From: Furcasterigmium furcatum
Lineage: Eukaryota > Ascomycota > Sordariomycetes > Glomerellales > Plectosphaerellaceae
Reading direction: 5' to 3'
DNA: 64,000 nucleotides
Assembly (NCBI GenBank): GCA_001599815.1
Contig: BCIA01000001.1
Coordinates: forward strand, 7,314,641 to 7,378,640
The notes under the pieces were generated by a model. That model ran no database searches. It saw only the letters and a list, made by a program, of their open reading frames with translations, and was not told the DNA's origin. The stretch's first letter is position 1, and every line of letters begins with the position of its first letter. The position numbers and the translations under genes are program-made. Positions 45,067-56,450 of this stretch are shown one piece after another.

Positions 45067-45529
45067 ACGAGTCACGGAACGTGGGTTGGGCGCGTGTAGG
45101 ACAAATGGTTTGGTCGTAGGTAGGGCGTCATACACATCATACACTTGTGTTGACGTGAGGGTTGTTTGGACTAGAGAGTGCAGCATGGCTCGGCAAGAGT
45201 GCGCATGTAGATATCAATATGGCAATGTGTCAGCCTCGAGTTGTCTCGAGAGCAACTACGATTCCCCTGTTCCAAGATCACCGTGATGAGATGTTGCGAT
45301 AATCAGACTCCCCAAGGGGAGATGACCCGCATTGTATTGTTACGAGACTGCATCTGCAGAGCCTCGACATACCGATTCCATTCATAGCAAGGAAGCCATC
45401 GCACCCTGGGTATACATACACCTCAACTCCTGATCAAAATCCACAGATCCCAAATCATTGCTCAACTCCGTCTCCCTTAAATCGGCGCTGGAAAGTACAA
45501 GTCACCGGGTATCGAGTAGACTTCCACGG
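45067..45529. other. convergent 3' region of NIC96 and the JmjC gene
   Basis: 463 bp, no gene seen. Confidence 0.5.
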
Positions 45530-48500
45530 CTAGGCGCGACCACGACCGCGGCCACGTCCCCTCGGGCGTCCCCTCGGGCGTCCCCTTGCGCCGCCACGAC
45601 CACGACCGCGCGTGGCGCTGGCCCTTGGCTCGTTGGGAATGTCCTCATCATCACTGCTGCCACTCTCCGAAGGAGACTCGACCTCCAAAGGTGGCGAGCC
45701 GGGACCATCATCAGTATCATCATCTCCACCACCACCAAATTCAGACCCAGACAGTGAGCCCAGTCTGACAATCGTCGGCCCAGTCCGAACGGGACGCGGC
45801 GGGGGAGATGGGTCCAGCTTGTGAGCGGACGGGGAGGATAGCGACATGGGCGAGCCCTGATGTGGTTCGAAATCTTGCTCAACCGACTCCTTTGGCGAAT
45901 TGCGACCTTCCGGTGCAGCTGGTGAAGCTGCGTCTCCAATACTCTCTTCAGATTGAGCCCCCGTTGCGACCTCAGAGCCCGAACGGTGCTCTGGTGTCTT
46001 CGATGCCTCCAAGGAGCCATCCTTAAGTCGAGGGGATTCCAGGCGGCTGCTGCTAGCGAGACCGCCACGGGTTGGTCGAAGACCTTTGGACTTGCGCGAA
46101 GTGATCTTGAACTTTTTCCCGCGAGCTGCCACGCGCTCTGCCATCGACATGGGGCGAGGGGCGTCGTCGTCTTGATCCGCATCGACTGCAACTGGCTGAG
46201 GCTTGGCCTTAGGCGGGCGACCCCGGCGCTTCGGCAGGGTCGCTGGCGCGGGCGTTTCGTCGTCTGCTCCAAAAACATCATCGAGGTCGGCCGCAAGCTC
46301 CGCAGCTGTGGGCTCCCTTTCGTCGCCTTCCTCGTCCATGGAAGCATCATCCGCCAGCTCCATGGCGGAAAGAGTTGAGCGACGATTTGCCCGAGCTGCA
46401 CGGCGCCTTGTAGCTTCAGTGTTTGATGGAGAAGGAGACTCGTTGGCTTGAGCAGACGCCGCCCTTGTCGACGATGATGGGGCTCCAGAGGCGGACTTGG
46501 GAGGTCGTCCTCGTCGTTTGCCGGTGGGCGTGGCATTGGTTGCGCCAACCCCGGCTGCCAGACCCTGGGTAAGTAGAGCCCGCACCGCATCTGATGCCTG
46601 GTCAAGAGGATCGGCTGTCTCCTCCCCGCCTAGGAGAGGGTTAACTGGGGTTTTGGGTTTGCGGCCGACATTGCCACTGTTCCATGCAGGCAGCAAGTCT
46701 TCTACGTCTTCTAGAATGGCTTCATCTGGCTCAGCATAGGACACCTTCGGCCGGGCGTGTCGAAGCTCGGGGACATTTGCCTCGAAAACGGGTGCCCTGC
46801 TCCCCGGCAACGGGTGCTCTCTGGCCTCTTGCTGCTGCGCCTCTTCGGCTAGCTGGGCAGCCGGGCCGGCCTCTTCGTCTGGCGTGTCCGCCCCGGCGCC
46901 TGGTGCATCGCCGCCGAGGAGAGCAGGATCAACCATGCCAAGGTCCACGTTGTCGCGCTTCTTCTTTTTGCTCTGATACTTTGGCTGGGGGAAGTCCGGG
47001 TCGTCCTCGTTCTGTTGCTTGGCCTTCCTCTTTTGAGCACGGAGAGCCTTCTTAACTACCTCGGCTTCCTCGTCAAAGACCATGGCATCTGCTGATGGCA
47101 GTTGGAATGGGTCAAAGAGAATCTGGTCCGGACCGGTGTCTTGATCATAATAGCCCATGCCCAACATGCGCTGCCCTCCCATCATCATGGGGTCGGGATA
47201 AGCCGACTCGTCGCCGACCATACTGGAGGGCATGGCATCCATGGAGTCCAGGCCGTAAGATTGATGGGGTTGGGCAATACCCAGATCGTGGGAAGCATCT
47301 TCCTCGTCGATGGTGTGGCTTGTCAGAGAAGGGTCGATCTGAGCTCCTCCGAAAAGATGACTTTGGTCCCCGTACGCGTCCATTCCGTCCTCGCCAGGAT
47401 GTTGTGCTCCGTTGGTGGCATTGGCGATGGCTTCTTGAGTCGCTTGACCGGTCTCGTCCTGTGCCTTCGCCACATCTGCTTGCTGGCGCAGTTCCTGCAT
47501 GCGCTTGCTGTTGGTGTTTCGGCTTTCCTCGCCCATGGCCTTGATCCAGTTCAGGTTGTGAACACGGAAGTCGACAAGAAGCTCAACGCTCCGGTCATCA
47601 GCAATAGCCTTGGTGTCGTGGCCCAAGAGTGTGTTCTTGGGCATGTATGGCTCACCGAGGCCGCGACGGCAAGCGCCGCAGTTGCATATTTTCAGACACT
47701 TGGGGCACTGCCAGAACTCATCTTCCTGGACAGTCTGAGGCATGAGATCGAACGCTCGGTAGAGAACGCCGTAGCAGTAGGCTTCTTTGCAGCCAGGATT
47801 GGTGCATTCGTGGACCCTGTAGGCGTAGTCCTTGTGACAGCAGACGTGGCATCGGCGAAGGTCGCCGAGCTTGCGCTTCCGCTTGCTCTTTTTCTTCTTT
47901 GGGCGGCCCTCGTCGTCGATTTCCGGCTCGGATTCCGTGGCCACCTTCTCCTCCTCGAGCTTTGTGAGATCCTTGAACGGACGCCGCTTGAGGGCCTCTT
48001 GGCAGACCTGGGCCGTAGACTTCTTTCCACGTCTCTGACGAGCGATCTCCAGTGGTGCCGGGGAAAGCTCCATGTCCACGAACCCGTCGTTCTTGATGAT
48101 CATGGCCCGCCAGTTCTCGTAGTTGTCCACGAGTTCAGACCATGGGAATTGTTCGCACCAGGTAAGATTCGACTGGCACATGCACGACCGCCCCATGGCG
48201 TAGCATTCCATGCATATGTCGTAAGCATCCTCATCGCCGCCGACGAGGGTCCGGACGCAATTCTTGCAGGTTAGGAACCTGTTGAAGATGTTGGACCGGC
48301 AGTATGAGCATATGACGCAAGAGTCGAACTCTACGTACTCCACATTCTGTTCTTTCGAGGCGAACATCTCGTCCGTGAGGGTCTCTGTAAAGAGAGTGAA
48401 GAGACGTCGAAAGTCGCCAGCCAGTTGCTTGAATCGAGGAGAAGAGCGAAAAAGATCCTGGCCGAAGCCGCCAAATCCAAGGAGGCTCATCTCGTTCTTC

Positions 48501-49675
48501 TCCTCTGCCTCTTGCAGCAGTCGGTAATACTTCTGCAGGGTGTAGTAGATGATGGCCTTGTTCTTGTACTGTTCGTCGCGGCAGACAAGCCGGGCTTTCG
48601 GGAGAGCTTCGTGGAGAGCAAGATCGAGGGTCTCCGAAGTGGTTCGGTTCCAGGCGACCTTCATCGTGCGGGTGCCCCTGTTCCAAACCTGATGGGGTGC
48701 CAGGGGGGGGATCAGGATGAAGTCGCCGGGTCTCTGATCGACGATGTAGACAGGGAATGTCGCCTTCTTCCAGGCGTTGACCTGTGCGAAATGCTTCTCA
48801 ATCTCGACGTCATGACCGAGCATCGAGAGGAAATACTCTCGGACGACCTCGCGGTCCTTCGTCTCTGTCATGAACCAGATGGAGCTTCCTGGTTTCTCGC
48901 CATTCTCGTCGCCGGACGCCTCGACCATGATGTTTTGCCCCAAGCTGGCGCACATTTCGCGGTGGGCGGGTGTGTAGGTGCCCTCGTGTCCGATGTAGCA
49001 CATGAGGTTCTGTGCGCGCATCTCCTCGGGAAGGCTGGACATGAGGTCGCCTGCGGAGGCCGCGGTGGCCTCTGTGGCGCCTCCGAATATGTCGGTGTTT
49101 CGCTTGTCGCCGCCACCCCTCTCCGTGACATTATCGTTCAAGTAGAACAGACTTGGAGGGATGACCTTGCGCAGAGCCTCGTGCCACTCGACGGGGCAGT
49201 CGATATCCTTGAGGTAGAGGCGCTGACGGCGTTCGTCGCGGAAGTTGCTCGGGGTCCACTGGTTTGTGAGCTGCTTCATCGACCGCAGGTAGTGGCCCGT
49301 GGTCATGGGGATTTCGGTCTGTCCTGTGATGTCTCTAACATTCTCCTCTGGAGAGCACCGTCAGCAGGTAATCTGAGAAGGCCTTGGGCAAGCTGTGCAC
49401 TTACGTTTTTTATCGTAGGTCCTTTCCAACCAGTCGACGCTGAACAGACTGGTATCCAGGACCTCATCCCAACCCTCGATGACCAGCGGTTTACCGCCGT
49501 TGACTACGTGCAGCAGCACGAGCTTCTCGAACTCCTCAGGCCCAATGTTCCGAATTTGGTGTGTTGAGATGCGCAGAACCCATTCAAAGTTTGTGCAGCG
49601 ATCCACCAGACCGTACAGATCGAGGTCTGGTGGGATCGGATCGAACTTTGCCTGGGGATGAAGTGAAGTCGGCAT
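45530..49675 (-). CDS. JmjC-domain chromatin protein with zf-4CXXC_R1 and AT-hooks, 1362 aa
   Basis: Exons on minus: 49675-49405 and 49347-45530. The start ATG at 49675 has A at -3; upstream open sequence has no ATG. The JmjC fold spans about residues 70-330: YIGHEGTYTPAHREMCASLG gives iron ligands His219 and Glu221, and LIPPLAPHQVWNRG gives His309. A Cys-rich segment (434-481) and a CDCA7-type finger (590-650: RRCHVCCHKD, NPGCKEAYCYG, CPKCLKICNCGACRR) follow. The second half is disordered and carries two AT-hooks KRRGRPPK and a C-terminal RGRPRGRPRGRGRGRGR tail. The residues for Fe(II) are present, so demethylase activity is possible; the target is unknown. Confidence 0.93.
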
Positions 49676-50425
49676 CTTGGCTGGCTGCGGCTCGACAAGA
49701 CTCGGCTCGAGGAACGCGCTCTGCCTTAGAGTCGTCGCATTGCTGGCGCGCGCGGGCAGTTGACACGGACTGGCGCGTAAGAAAGGAGAATAATCGTAGG
49801 ACAAACCCGAGTACGGGTACGCGACGTGGGCGTGATGATTCCGAGCGGAGATGGTGTATTAAGGCAGAAGGAAGGTGGCAATTGCGAGGGGAAGCTGTCG
49901 ATGTCGACCAGAAAGTTCACAAGTTTGTCGCGACTGCCCGCGGTTCTACGTTGACGTAGCACCCGGACAACTTACTGACTACCTAAGGAACCAACGCGAC
50001 CGCAGGGGCTCATTTAATAGTGGAACTCCACCTCGCTTGGCCAATCGGGTGCGCGCCAGGATCCCAGGTGCAAGGGACGAGCCAGACCCTTGGTTCGTAT
50101 CAAACCTCCAAAGCTCTCATCGTGGTAATGTCCCAGTCCTTAAACTCAAGGCAGATCACCGCTGGGCGAGGGCAGCTCATCTAGGTACTCCAAGACGCGC
50201 GCCTCCCCACAGACACTCACGCGAGCCCTGATTCGTGTCGATTAGGTATGTTTATTTCTGTTGCACTGCTATCAACCGTGTTGCCATGGTCTCGGGTCGG
50301 GAGCTGAAATTTCGCCCGCCACTCTCCTCGACTCTCAGAGATCATCGTCTCATCAACCTCCATATTACCGTACTTTTCGTCTAACTATACGGCAACCAGA
50401 CTGACACCTGCTGCAGCCACTCATC
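49676..50425. promoter_or_regulatory. divergent promoter, JmjC gene / COQ2
   Basis: A 750-bp spacer between divergent genes with no supported gene or obvious TATA box. Confidence 0.5.
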
Positions 50426-51658
50426 ATGAGGTTCTCTAAGATTGCGACCAGTCCGGCGTTGGCTCGCTGCCAGACATGGACCGCTCAACGGAGATGTCCC
50501 TCGTCGCTCGGCGGAGTTCACCGAACATTGGGTCTCAAAACATGTTCTGAGCACAGAAGTAGGCTCGTCACAATGTCAAAGACCTCGAGTCAAACCGCCA
50601 TCCTTCACACCTCGGCGAGATGTCTGTCAGCGACCATCTCAGATCACCGCGCCGCGCCACCACCTCCTGCCGCCGTTTACACGCCCCCCACGACCGGAAT
50701 TCTCTCTGTTCTTCCCAAGTCATGGGTTCCGTATGCCGAACTCATCCGAATCGACAAACCGGCGGGCACTTACTACCTGTTCTTCCCGTGCATGTTCTCC
50801 ACGCTCATGGCTGCTCCCTTGGCTGCACCCATGGCGAGCCCTGGTACCGTCGCTGCCACCACGTTACTGTTCTTCACCGGAGCTATCATCATGCGTGGAG
50901 CCGGATGTACTATCAACGATTTATGGGACCGCAACCTTGATCCCCATGTCACGAGGACACGCTTCCGTCCGATCGCCCGTGGCGCCATCACACCCTTCAA
51001 AGGGTTGGTGTACACCGGGGCACAGCTCCTCGCCGGCCTGGCCGTTCTCGTCCAATTCCCAACATCATGCCTCTTCTACGGCATTCCGAGCTTGCTCTTC
51101 GTCGCAGCGTACCCCCTGGCCAAGAGAGTCACGTACTACCCACAGTTCGTCCTCGGGCTCACCTTCTCCTGGGGTGCGTTCATGGGCTTCCCGGCGCTGG
51201 GCGTGGACTTGCTTGCCAACAGCGCCGCCTTGACCGCGGCTGCCTGCCTGTACACCTCCAACATTGCGTGGACCGTCTTGTACGACATGATCTATGCACA
51301 CATGGATATCAAGGATGATGCCAAGGCGGGGATCAAGAGCATCGCGCTCAAGCACGATGCTGATACCAAGAAGGTCTTGACTGGCCTTGCCGTTGTGCAG
51401 ATTGGCCTCCTTGGTGCTGCAGGCTTCGCAGCCGGTGCCGGTCCAGCATTCTTCATCGGCAGCTGTGGCGGCGCTATCGTCACGCTCGGCGTCATGATCA
51501 AGCGCGTCAATTTGAAGAGCGTCAAGGACTGTTGGTGGTGGTTCATCAACGGTTGCTGGATTACAGGCGGTGTTATCAGCCTGGGCCTCGCGGCTGACTA
51601 TGGGCTGCGATACCTGAAGAGAGACGATCAGGAGCAAGGAAGCACGGCGGAGGAGTAG
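50426..51658 (+). CDS. COQ2: 4-hydroxybenzoate polyprenyltransferase (ubiquinone synthesis)
   Basis: A single exon, 410 aa. An Arg/Ser/Thr-rich, acid-poor N-terminus (about 70 residues) is a mitochondrial presequence. The UbiA-type membrane enzyme follows: LIRIDKPAGTYYLFFPC, the first Asp-rich motif NDLWDRNLD (164-172), TRFRPIARG, FSWGAFMGFPALG, and the second motif DMIYAHMDIKDD (287-298). It attaches the polyprenyl tail to 4-hydroxybenzoate in the inner mitochondrial membrane. Length and motif order match other Coq2 proteins. Confidence 0.97.
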   Translation: MRFSKIATSPALARCQTWTAQRRCPSSLGGVHRTLGLKTCSEHRSRLVTMSKTSSQTAILHTSARCLSATISDHRAAPPPPAAVYTPPTTGILSVLPKSWVPYAELIRIDKPAGTYYLFFPCMFSTLMAAPLAAPMASPGTVAATTLLFFTGAIIMRGAGCTINDLWDRNLDPHVTRTRFRPIARGAITPFKGLVYTGAQLLAGLAVLVQFPTSCLFYGIPSLLFVAAYPLAKRVTYYPQFVLGLTFSWGAFMGFPALGVDLLANSAALTAAACLYTSNIAWTVLYDMIYAHMDIKDDAKAGIKSIALKHDADTKKVLTGLAVVQIGLLGAAGFAAGAGPAFFIGSCGGAIVTLGVMIKRVNLKSVKDCWWWFINGCWITGGVISLGLAADYGLRYLKRDDQEQGSTAEE

Positions 51659-51969
51659 ATCGCATAATCATGTACCATCATGTACCATCATGTACTTTCC
51701 ATCAAGCCAGGACACGCCACCTCAAGGTCCTCATATGCCCGGCCATGTACAATAATCACACACTTCCACACAACCTTCCCCAGCACGCGGGCACGATATC
51801 GGTGTTTGGACGTTTTGTGATCTTCATTCATCGACCATTTCTGCCATCCGAGAGTATCAGGACCGTGACCCTAATGTGATTGATCCATGCCAATGCAAAG
51901 CGTGAACTCCAGTTGCCGAAATTTTATCATCCCCTGCCGAACTTGCTTTTCCTTGCGCGCGGAGACCGT
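51659..51969. other. convergent 3' region of COQ2 and RPS23
   Basis: 311 bp without a gene; contains a short tandem repeat at its left end. Confidence 0.5.
51667..51696. repeat. 3 x 10-bp tandem repeat
   Basis: Three copies of ATCATGTACC (the last ends in T) directly after the COQ2 stop codon. Confidence 0.9.
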
Positions 51970-52529
51970 TTACGAACGGGGCTTCTCCTTCTTCTCCTTC
52001 CACAGAGCGAGCAGACCGACACCGGAGACCTTGACGACCTTGAAGCGGACACCGGGGATATCACCCTTGGCCTTGCCCTTGCGACCGAAACCGGCGAGGA
52101 GGACTTCGTCGTTCTCGTCGACGAAGTTGAGGCAACCGTCGTTGGGGACTGCAGACACCAACTCGTTAGTAACAATGTTCCTATACACGTCTCGTGGGCT
52201 CGTGCTCGTCGCTCGCTGCTGTCCTTCGCATCGCCCATCGAGTATTCGGGGACCCAGGGAGAGGGAATCGGGGTATGCGTACCGAAAGCGGTGACCTTCT
52301 TGCCGTTCTTGATCAACTGAACACGAACGCACTTTCGGATGGCGGAGTTGGGCTGCTTGGCCTCGACGCCGACCTTCTCGAGAACGATGCCCTTGGCGTG
52401 GGAGGAGCCACCGAAGGGAGAAGACTTGAAAGCGGTACCCAGGGCACGCTTCTTGTAGCCCAGATCAGCCCAGCGCTGGTCCTTGCGGTTAAGGCGCAGC
52501 TTGCGCGCGGCGTTGAGACCTCTGGCCAT
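51970..52529 (-). CDS. RPS23: 40S ribosomal protein S23 (uS12)
   Basis: Coding exons on minus: 52529-52283 and 52148-51970 (134-nt intron), giving 141 aa. The product is highly conserved: RGLNAARKL, KKRALGTAFKSSPFGGSSHA, KQPNSAIRKCVRVQLIKNGK, the decoding-loop FVPNDGCLNFVDENDEV across the splice site, and the end ALWKEKKEKPRS. The N-terminus MARG is a few residues shorter than the usual M-G-K-P-RG form. A consensus donor GTAGGT at 52641 and an acceptor TTCAG ending at 52535 indicate a 107-nt intron in the 5' leader, five bases before the ATG, as is common in ribosomal protein genes. Confidence 0.97.
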
Positions 52530-52925
52530 GGTTGCTGAATTCGGGAATCGTCAGTCTGATGGTCAGAAAGGGATGTCGGCGGAATGATTGCGTGTGTCGC
52601 TCGATTGCTCGGGGTTGGTGTTGGGGGTTGAGTGCACCTACCGATTTGACGTGTATGAGGGTCACGAACTTCCTTGGTGGTGGTGGTGCTGCGAGCTCGC
52701 GAGAATTTTCCTATTTTTCGAGAATGTGGGAAGGTGCGGTTTGAAGGTCACGTGGACGGCTAGTGGGGGCTCTCGGCTATGTGGGGCCAGGAGCAGTCCA
52801 TCGTGGATAAACGGGTCCTTGCATCAACAAGGTATTATCGGCATACTGGGGCCCCTCAACATCATGACGGGCTGCCAGGTGGTCCGGCATATCCACGGTC
52901 AAGGTCTCTCCCAGCAACAATCACC
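52530..52925. promoter_or_regulatory. divergent promoter, RPS23 / coiled-coil hypothetical
   Basis: 396 bp containing the RPS23 5' leader intron (52535-52641, minus) and the promoter of the plus-strand gene. Confidence 0.55.
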
Positions 52926-53795
52926 ATGCAATCCAGCAGTCACATTAAGGGCACAGGCTCGGACCGGGCATGGGATATCATCGAGGAAACGCCCAATACC
53001 GGATCCATCCCTCTTGCTAGGACCAGGAGCGTTCGAGACCCACCTCCCGCACTCTTCTTACATCCATCACCTGCCGCATCTCACGTCTCCATCCCCGGCG
53101 TCCCACCCTCGGGGCCGTCATCCATTCCTCCTCTACCACGACAGCCGCAAGGCCATCAGCGTGATGCCTCTTTGACCGTATCAGGGCCCTCGCTAGGCCG
53201 GCCTGACCTCAAGACCCAGGAAAGCCACCGAAGCGCAGACAGAACGGACGCGCTATGGGCAGAGATGCAGGCGACCCTCGAGGAGGTGGAGCTGTCGGCG
53301 TCTGGTGGCACCCACGTCTTCGGCCCTGACCATGATCGGAAGCTGGAGGAGCTGAGAGCGGCTCAGATTGCCCTAGCACAAGCATGGGCGCGCAGTGAAG
53401 CTGATGATGCGATCGGCCCGGGCCACCGCGACGGCGCCATGGCGGCAGAGGAGGTGCGGAACTTGAAGGGTGCATTTCTGGGAGATGCCGGCAAGAGCGG
53501 CGACGGGACGGACGCGGCGAAGAGCACCGCGGGCACCGGCAGCGCGAGGCCCGGCAGCAGCGGCATGGGCACCGAAAGGCTGGGAGCCAAGTTGGAAGAA
53601 GAGACCGAGGCGGACATCCTGTTGGCACGCAAGAGACGCGAGGCGAATGATGAGTACTTTCAGAGGGTGAGCCAGGGGGTGCTTGACGTTGTCGCGCGGC
53701 TAGAGGAGGTTGCCGTCGCCATGCGGGCAGTCGAACAGGAGAGCAAGGACATTTGGGGTGAAAATGAGAGCATTCCGGGAAGCTCCAAGGCTTAG
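52926..53795 (+). CDS. conserved hypothetical protein, disordered N-term and coiled-coil C-term, 289 aa
   Basis: A single exon. The frame is open from 52779, but the ATG at 52926 (TCACCATGC) is preferred because sequence before it looks untranslated. Residues 1-100 are Ser/Pro-rich. Then comes a conserved-looking helical block DALWAEMQATLEEVELSASGG and LEELRAAQIALAQAWARSEA, a Gly/Ala/Ser-rich linker, and a last helix LLARKRREANDEYFQRVSQG through VARLEEVAVAMRAVEQESKD. No catalytic motif, signal or membrane segment. I do not recognise the family; a structural or scaffolding role would fit the helices. Confidence 0.75.
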   Translation: MQSSSHIKGTGSDRAWDIIEETPNTGSIPLARTRSVRDPPPALFLHPSPAASHVSIPGVPPSGPSSIPPLPRQPQGHQRDASLTVSGPSLGRPDLKTQESHRSADRTDALWAEMQATLEEVELSASGGTHVFGPDHDRKLEELRAAQIALAQAWARSEADDAIGPGHRDGAMAAEEVRNLKGAFLGDAGKSGDGTDAAKSTAGTGSARPGSSGMGTERLGAKLEEETEADILLARKRREANDEYFQRVSQGVLDVVARLEEVAVAMRAVEQESKDIWGENESIPGSSKA

Positions 53796-55415
53796 TCGTT
53801 CCGGATGCTTGAGGCACCCGGGGACCGACCCATTGCCGGCCGGTGTTTGGTTGATCGACTTGATGGCAAAACAAGATACCCTAGAGCAATATTACACTGG
53901 CGTTTCATTCTTTGGCAAGCACCACCTGGTCCTGGTCCATTGCATGTGAAAACAAAAGAGCCAACTCGGGCCAGTCACCAGCCTGGTGGCACGACTTTTG
54001 AATTCTTCATCAGTGCCTGGGCGGCTTAAGAGGTTTCTGATACTTCGGCCACCATTACGTTGGAAGAGGCGCCAGATGAATCTGAACAAACTCTATTTCG
54101 GCCTTACTCCGTGAGGATGTTGACCGGTGAGTTTCATATCACCAAGCCACCTGGCATCTGAATTGTGTGTGGCGTCTGAAAGTAAAAGTATACCTGAAGA
54201 TCCGAAAGGTAAGTTGGTCCACGCCGTGATATCTGGACGCATAAATTGCCCCCCCTTCCGGTTTCCCTTCCGATTTCTGGCCGCCCAAGATTTCCTTTCC
54301 CTTCCCCGAAGCAGACTGCCAACTCTCCTTCCTTCTATCTATCTCGACACACTCTCTAAGCACGATGCGTATTATTCGACTCGTGGGCTTCCTCATCCTT
54401 GCGGTTTTTCCCCCACAGAAACTTTGGGACAAAACTATGGACATGCTCCAACTTACGGAGTACTCTACAATGAATCCGCTCATCCCTGGGAGGTCAAATG
54501 TGACCCCGAAGGGACATGCCAAGGGGATGACGATGTCCGCGATGTCCTCTGAACTACCAGACGAATCCGAGGACACTGAGTCTTGAAGCCAGAACTTTGC
54601 CGTGAGAAATTCCGAACCATGGCCGGCGAGTACGAGAAAGAGCGGGCTGGCGGGCAGTCATGACGAAAGAATACCGCAACATATGTTTCTGTTGGGAGGG
54701 CATCAGGTACTTGGCCGAGAAGCAGTTGGACGAGGCGTTTGATGGGCACAACGTTTATTGAGCGTCTCAGTAATCGTGCGTTGCGCCAACAGGGCGTGAC
54801 CAGTCCGGGGATCAACGACAACAAGACTGAGCAGCCTTCTGAGTCCAAGGGGGTCAGCGTTGCGATCATCACCTTCTCCCGAGAAGGAGGCTCAGCTGGG
54901 GCCAGGACATCGTAGCACACTTCAACAAGAAATTTGTTTAACTTTGAAGTAGGCATCACAGAATGGGGTCGTGACTCGCCACAAATCGAGAAGAGACATA
55001 CGTGCTGCACACACGGAGCAGGGGCGGGCGATGGCCCGACCTGCCATCCTCGGAAGGTGACATGCAGCCGCCTCTGACGCCACTCGGGTGAGGTGTGGTG
55101 GCGGGCGGAAATTGTTAGTGCAGGTGACAGGCACCAGGGAACCGCCCAATCAGGGTCCCCGGCCGCAACCCTTGAACTGTCAACTGCTTCATCGGACAAC
55201 GAACCCGCCCTCACCACCAAACCACGCAACGCAACGAAGAGAACCCATCGCCGCATCGCACAATCCCCGTCTCCTCATCACCAACACGCTCGCAAACCTC
55301 TGCCGGAGCGTCACTCAATCGATTCACAACCTCAGCTCGACGATCCCCTCCAGCGAAAGTCACGTCATCGACCCGCAAAACCCTCTCCACCGAGACCGAC
55401 ACCCGCCCGCCCACT
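53796..55415. other. 1.6-kb intergenic region with weak small-ORF candidates
   Basis: No secure gene. One weak candidate is the plus frame starting ATG 54365 (hydrophobic MRIIRLVGFLILAVF then polar, 73 codons); the overlapping other frame (to 54552) also reads protein-like near its end (NYGHAPTYGVLYNESAHPW). No splice joins them convincingly. The 258-codon minus frame 54480-55256 has no domain and looks like chance. Confidence 0.4.
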
Positions 55416-55776
55416 ATGAAGCCCTCCACGTTCCTCGTCGCCGCCATGGCCCTTGTGCCCGGCGCGCTGGCCGTCGACAAGATGAAGAATGTCATCGTCT
55501 GGCTCGAGGACGACAAGCTGCCCAACAGCCTCATCGAGAAGGCCAAAAACGCCATTCTGGACGCTGGCGGCAAGGTCATGCATGACTATACTTTCATCCG
55601 GTACGTTACCTGCTTCGTCGCCTCTGGACATCGTCAAGAGGGCGAGCGCTGACTTTGTGTGCAGCGGTTTCGATGCCGTCGCGCCGGCCAAGGCTGTCGA
55701 GGTAGTCCAGGCATTTGACACCGGCATCAAGATCGAAGAGGATCAGGTCGTGACAACGTTCCACGAGGAGAACTGA
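55416..55776 (+). CDS. small secreted peptidase inhibitor, I9/subtilisin-propeptide-like, 98 aa
   Basis: Exons 55416-55600 and 55665-55776 (64-nt intron). Residues 1-19 are a signal peptide (KPSTFLVAAMALVPGALA). The remaining 79 residues show the inhibitor I9 ferredoxin-like pattern: KNVIVWLEDDKLPNSLIEKA, GGKVMHDYTFIRGFDAVAP, VQAFDTGIKIEEDQVVTT. Such single-domain proteins resemble the propeptide of subtilases and the yeast proteinase B inhibitor Pbi2; family members inhibit serine proteases. With a signal peptide this copy should act outside the cell or in the secretory pathway. Confidence 0.88.
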
Positions 55777-56450
55777 GGGTCGCAGTGTCGTCTTGCCGCG
55801 GCATGGGCTAGTCGCGGCAACTCTCTTTTGTCGAAGGGTATTGGTTATTTGGAATGGACTTTGGGAATTGATATCCGCTCTCCGTCTCGACGGCGAAGGG
55901 CACCACTCTCGCTTATGGAGTTTCGGGCGTCTGGTTTACTGTAACATGGGGCATTGAAGCATCGAGCTCTTCTTGAGAAGTGCCTAATGACGGATGAAAC
56001 CTGGAGTGATACCAAACCTTGCTGTCTCTGCTTCTGCCTCGTGATGAACGGACACGGGCTTGGTGCACGTGCTATAGATGCAACTACCCACTGTGAGAAG
56101 AAACAAGGTGGGTATCTACGGCAACTTGAGGCCTAAAAACGAAAGTTGCAGGACATTCTTCTGTATATGTTTTGAGTGTGGGAGTGTGTGCCGGCACAGC
56201 CTCTCATGGCAGACTGCCAAGAGGCGCCTCGACTTGTAATTGGAAGGGAGGCAGCCCAGGCGGCTGTACTGCATCGCCCGCTCACAGTCCAAGTATCTAG
56301 TATTTATGCAAGTCTCAGCCGCAATGGCTTCGTGTTACTTATCAGTAAGATGCCGTCGCGCCCGTCGCGGGCCCGGGCCCGGTCGATGCGGCGACGACGA
56401 CGACGAGCACTTGGCAGTGTTGTCTTCTGTCCTCTTTGACGACACACACG
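55777..56450. other. intergenic, no gene seen
   Basis: A 674-bp tandem spacer; no gene or distinctive element recognised. Confidence 0.5.

Noticed and set aside
47102..48274. 390-codon plus-strand frame opposite the JmjC gene
   Set aside because: Antisense shadow of a strongly conserved coding region; no own domain or promoter.
54480..55256. 258-codon minus-strand frame in the gap
   Set aside because: No domain, no splice pattern, and Arg/Ser/Leu-biased composition; most likely chance.
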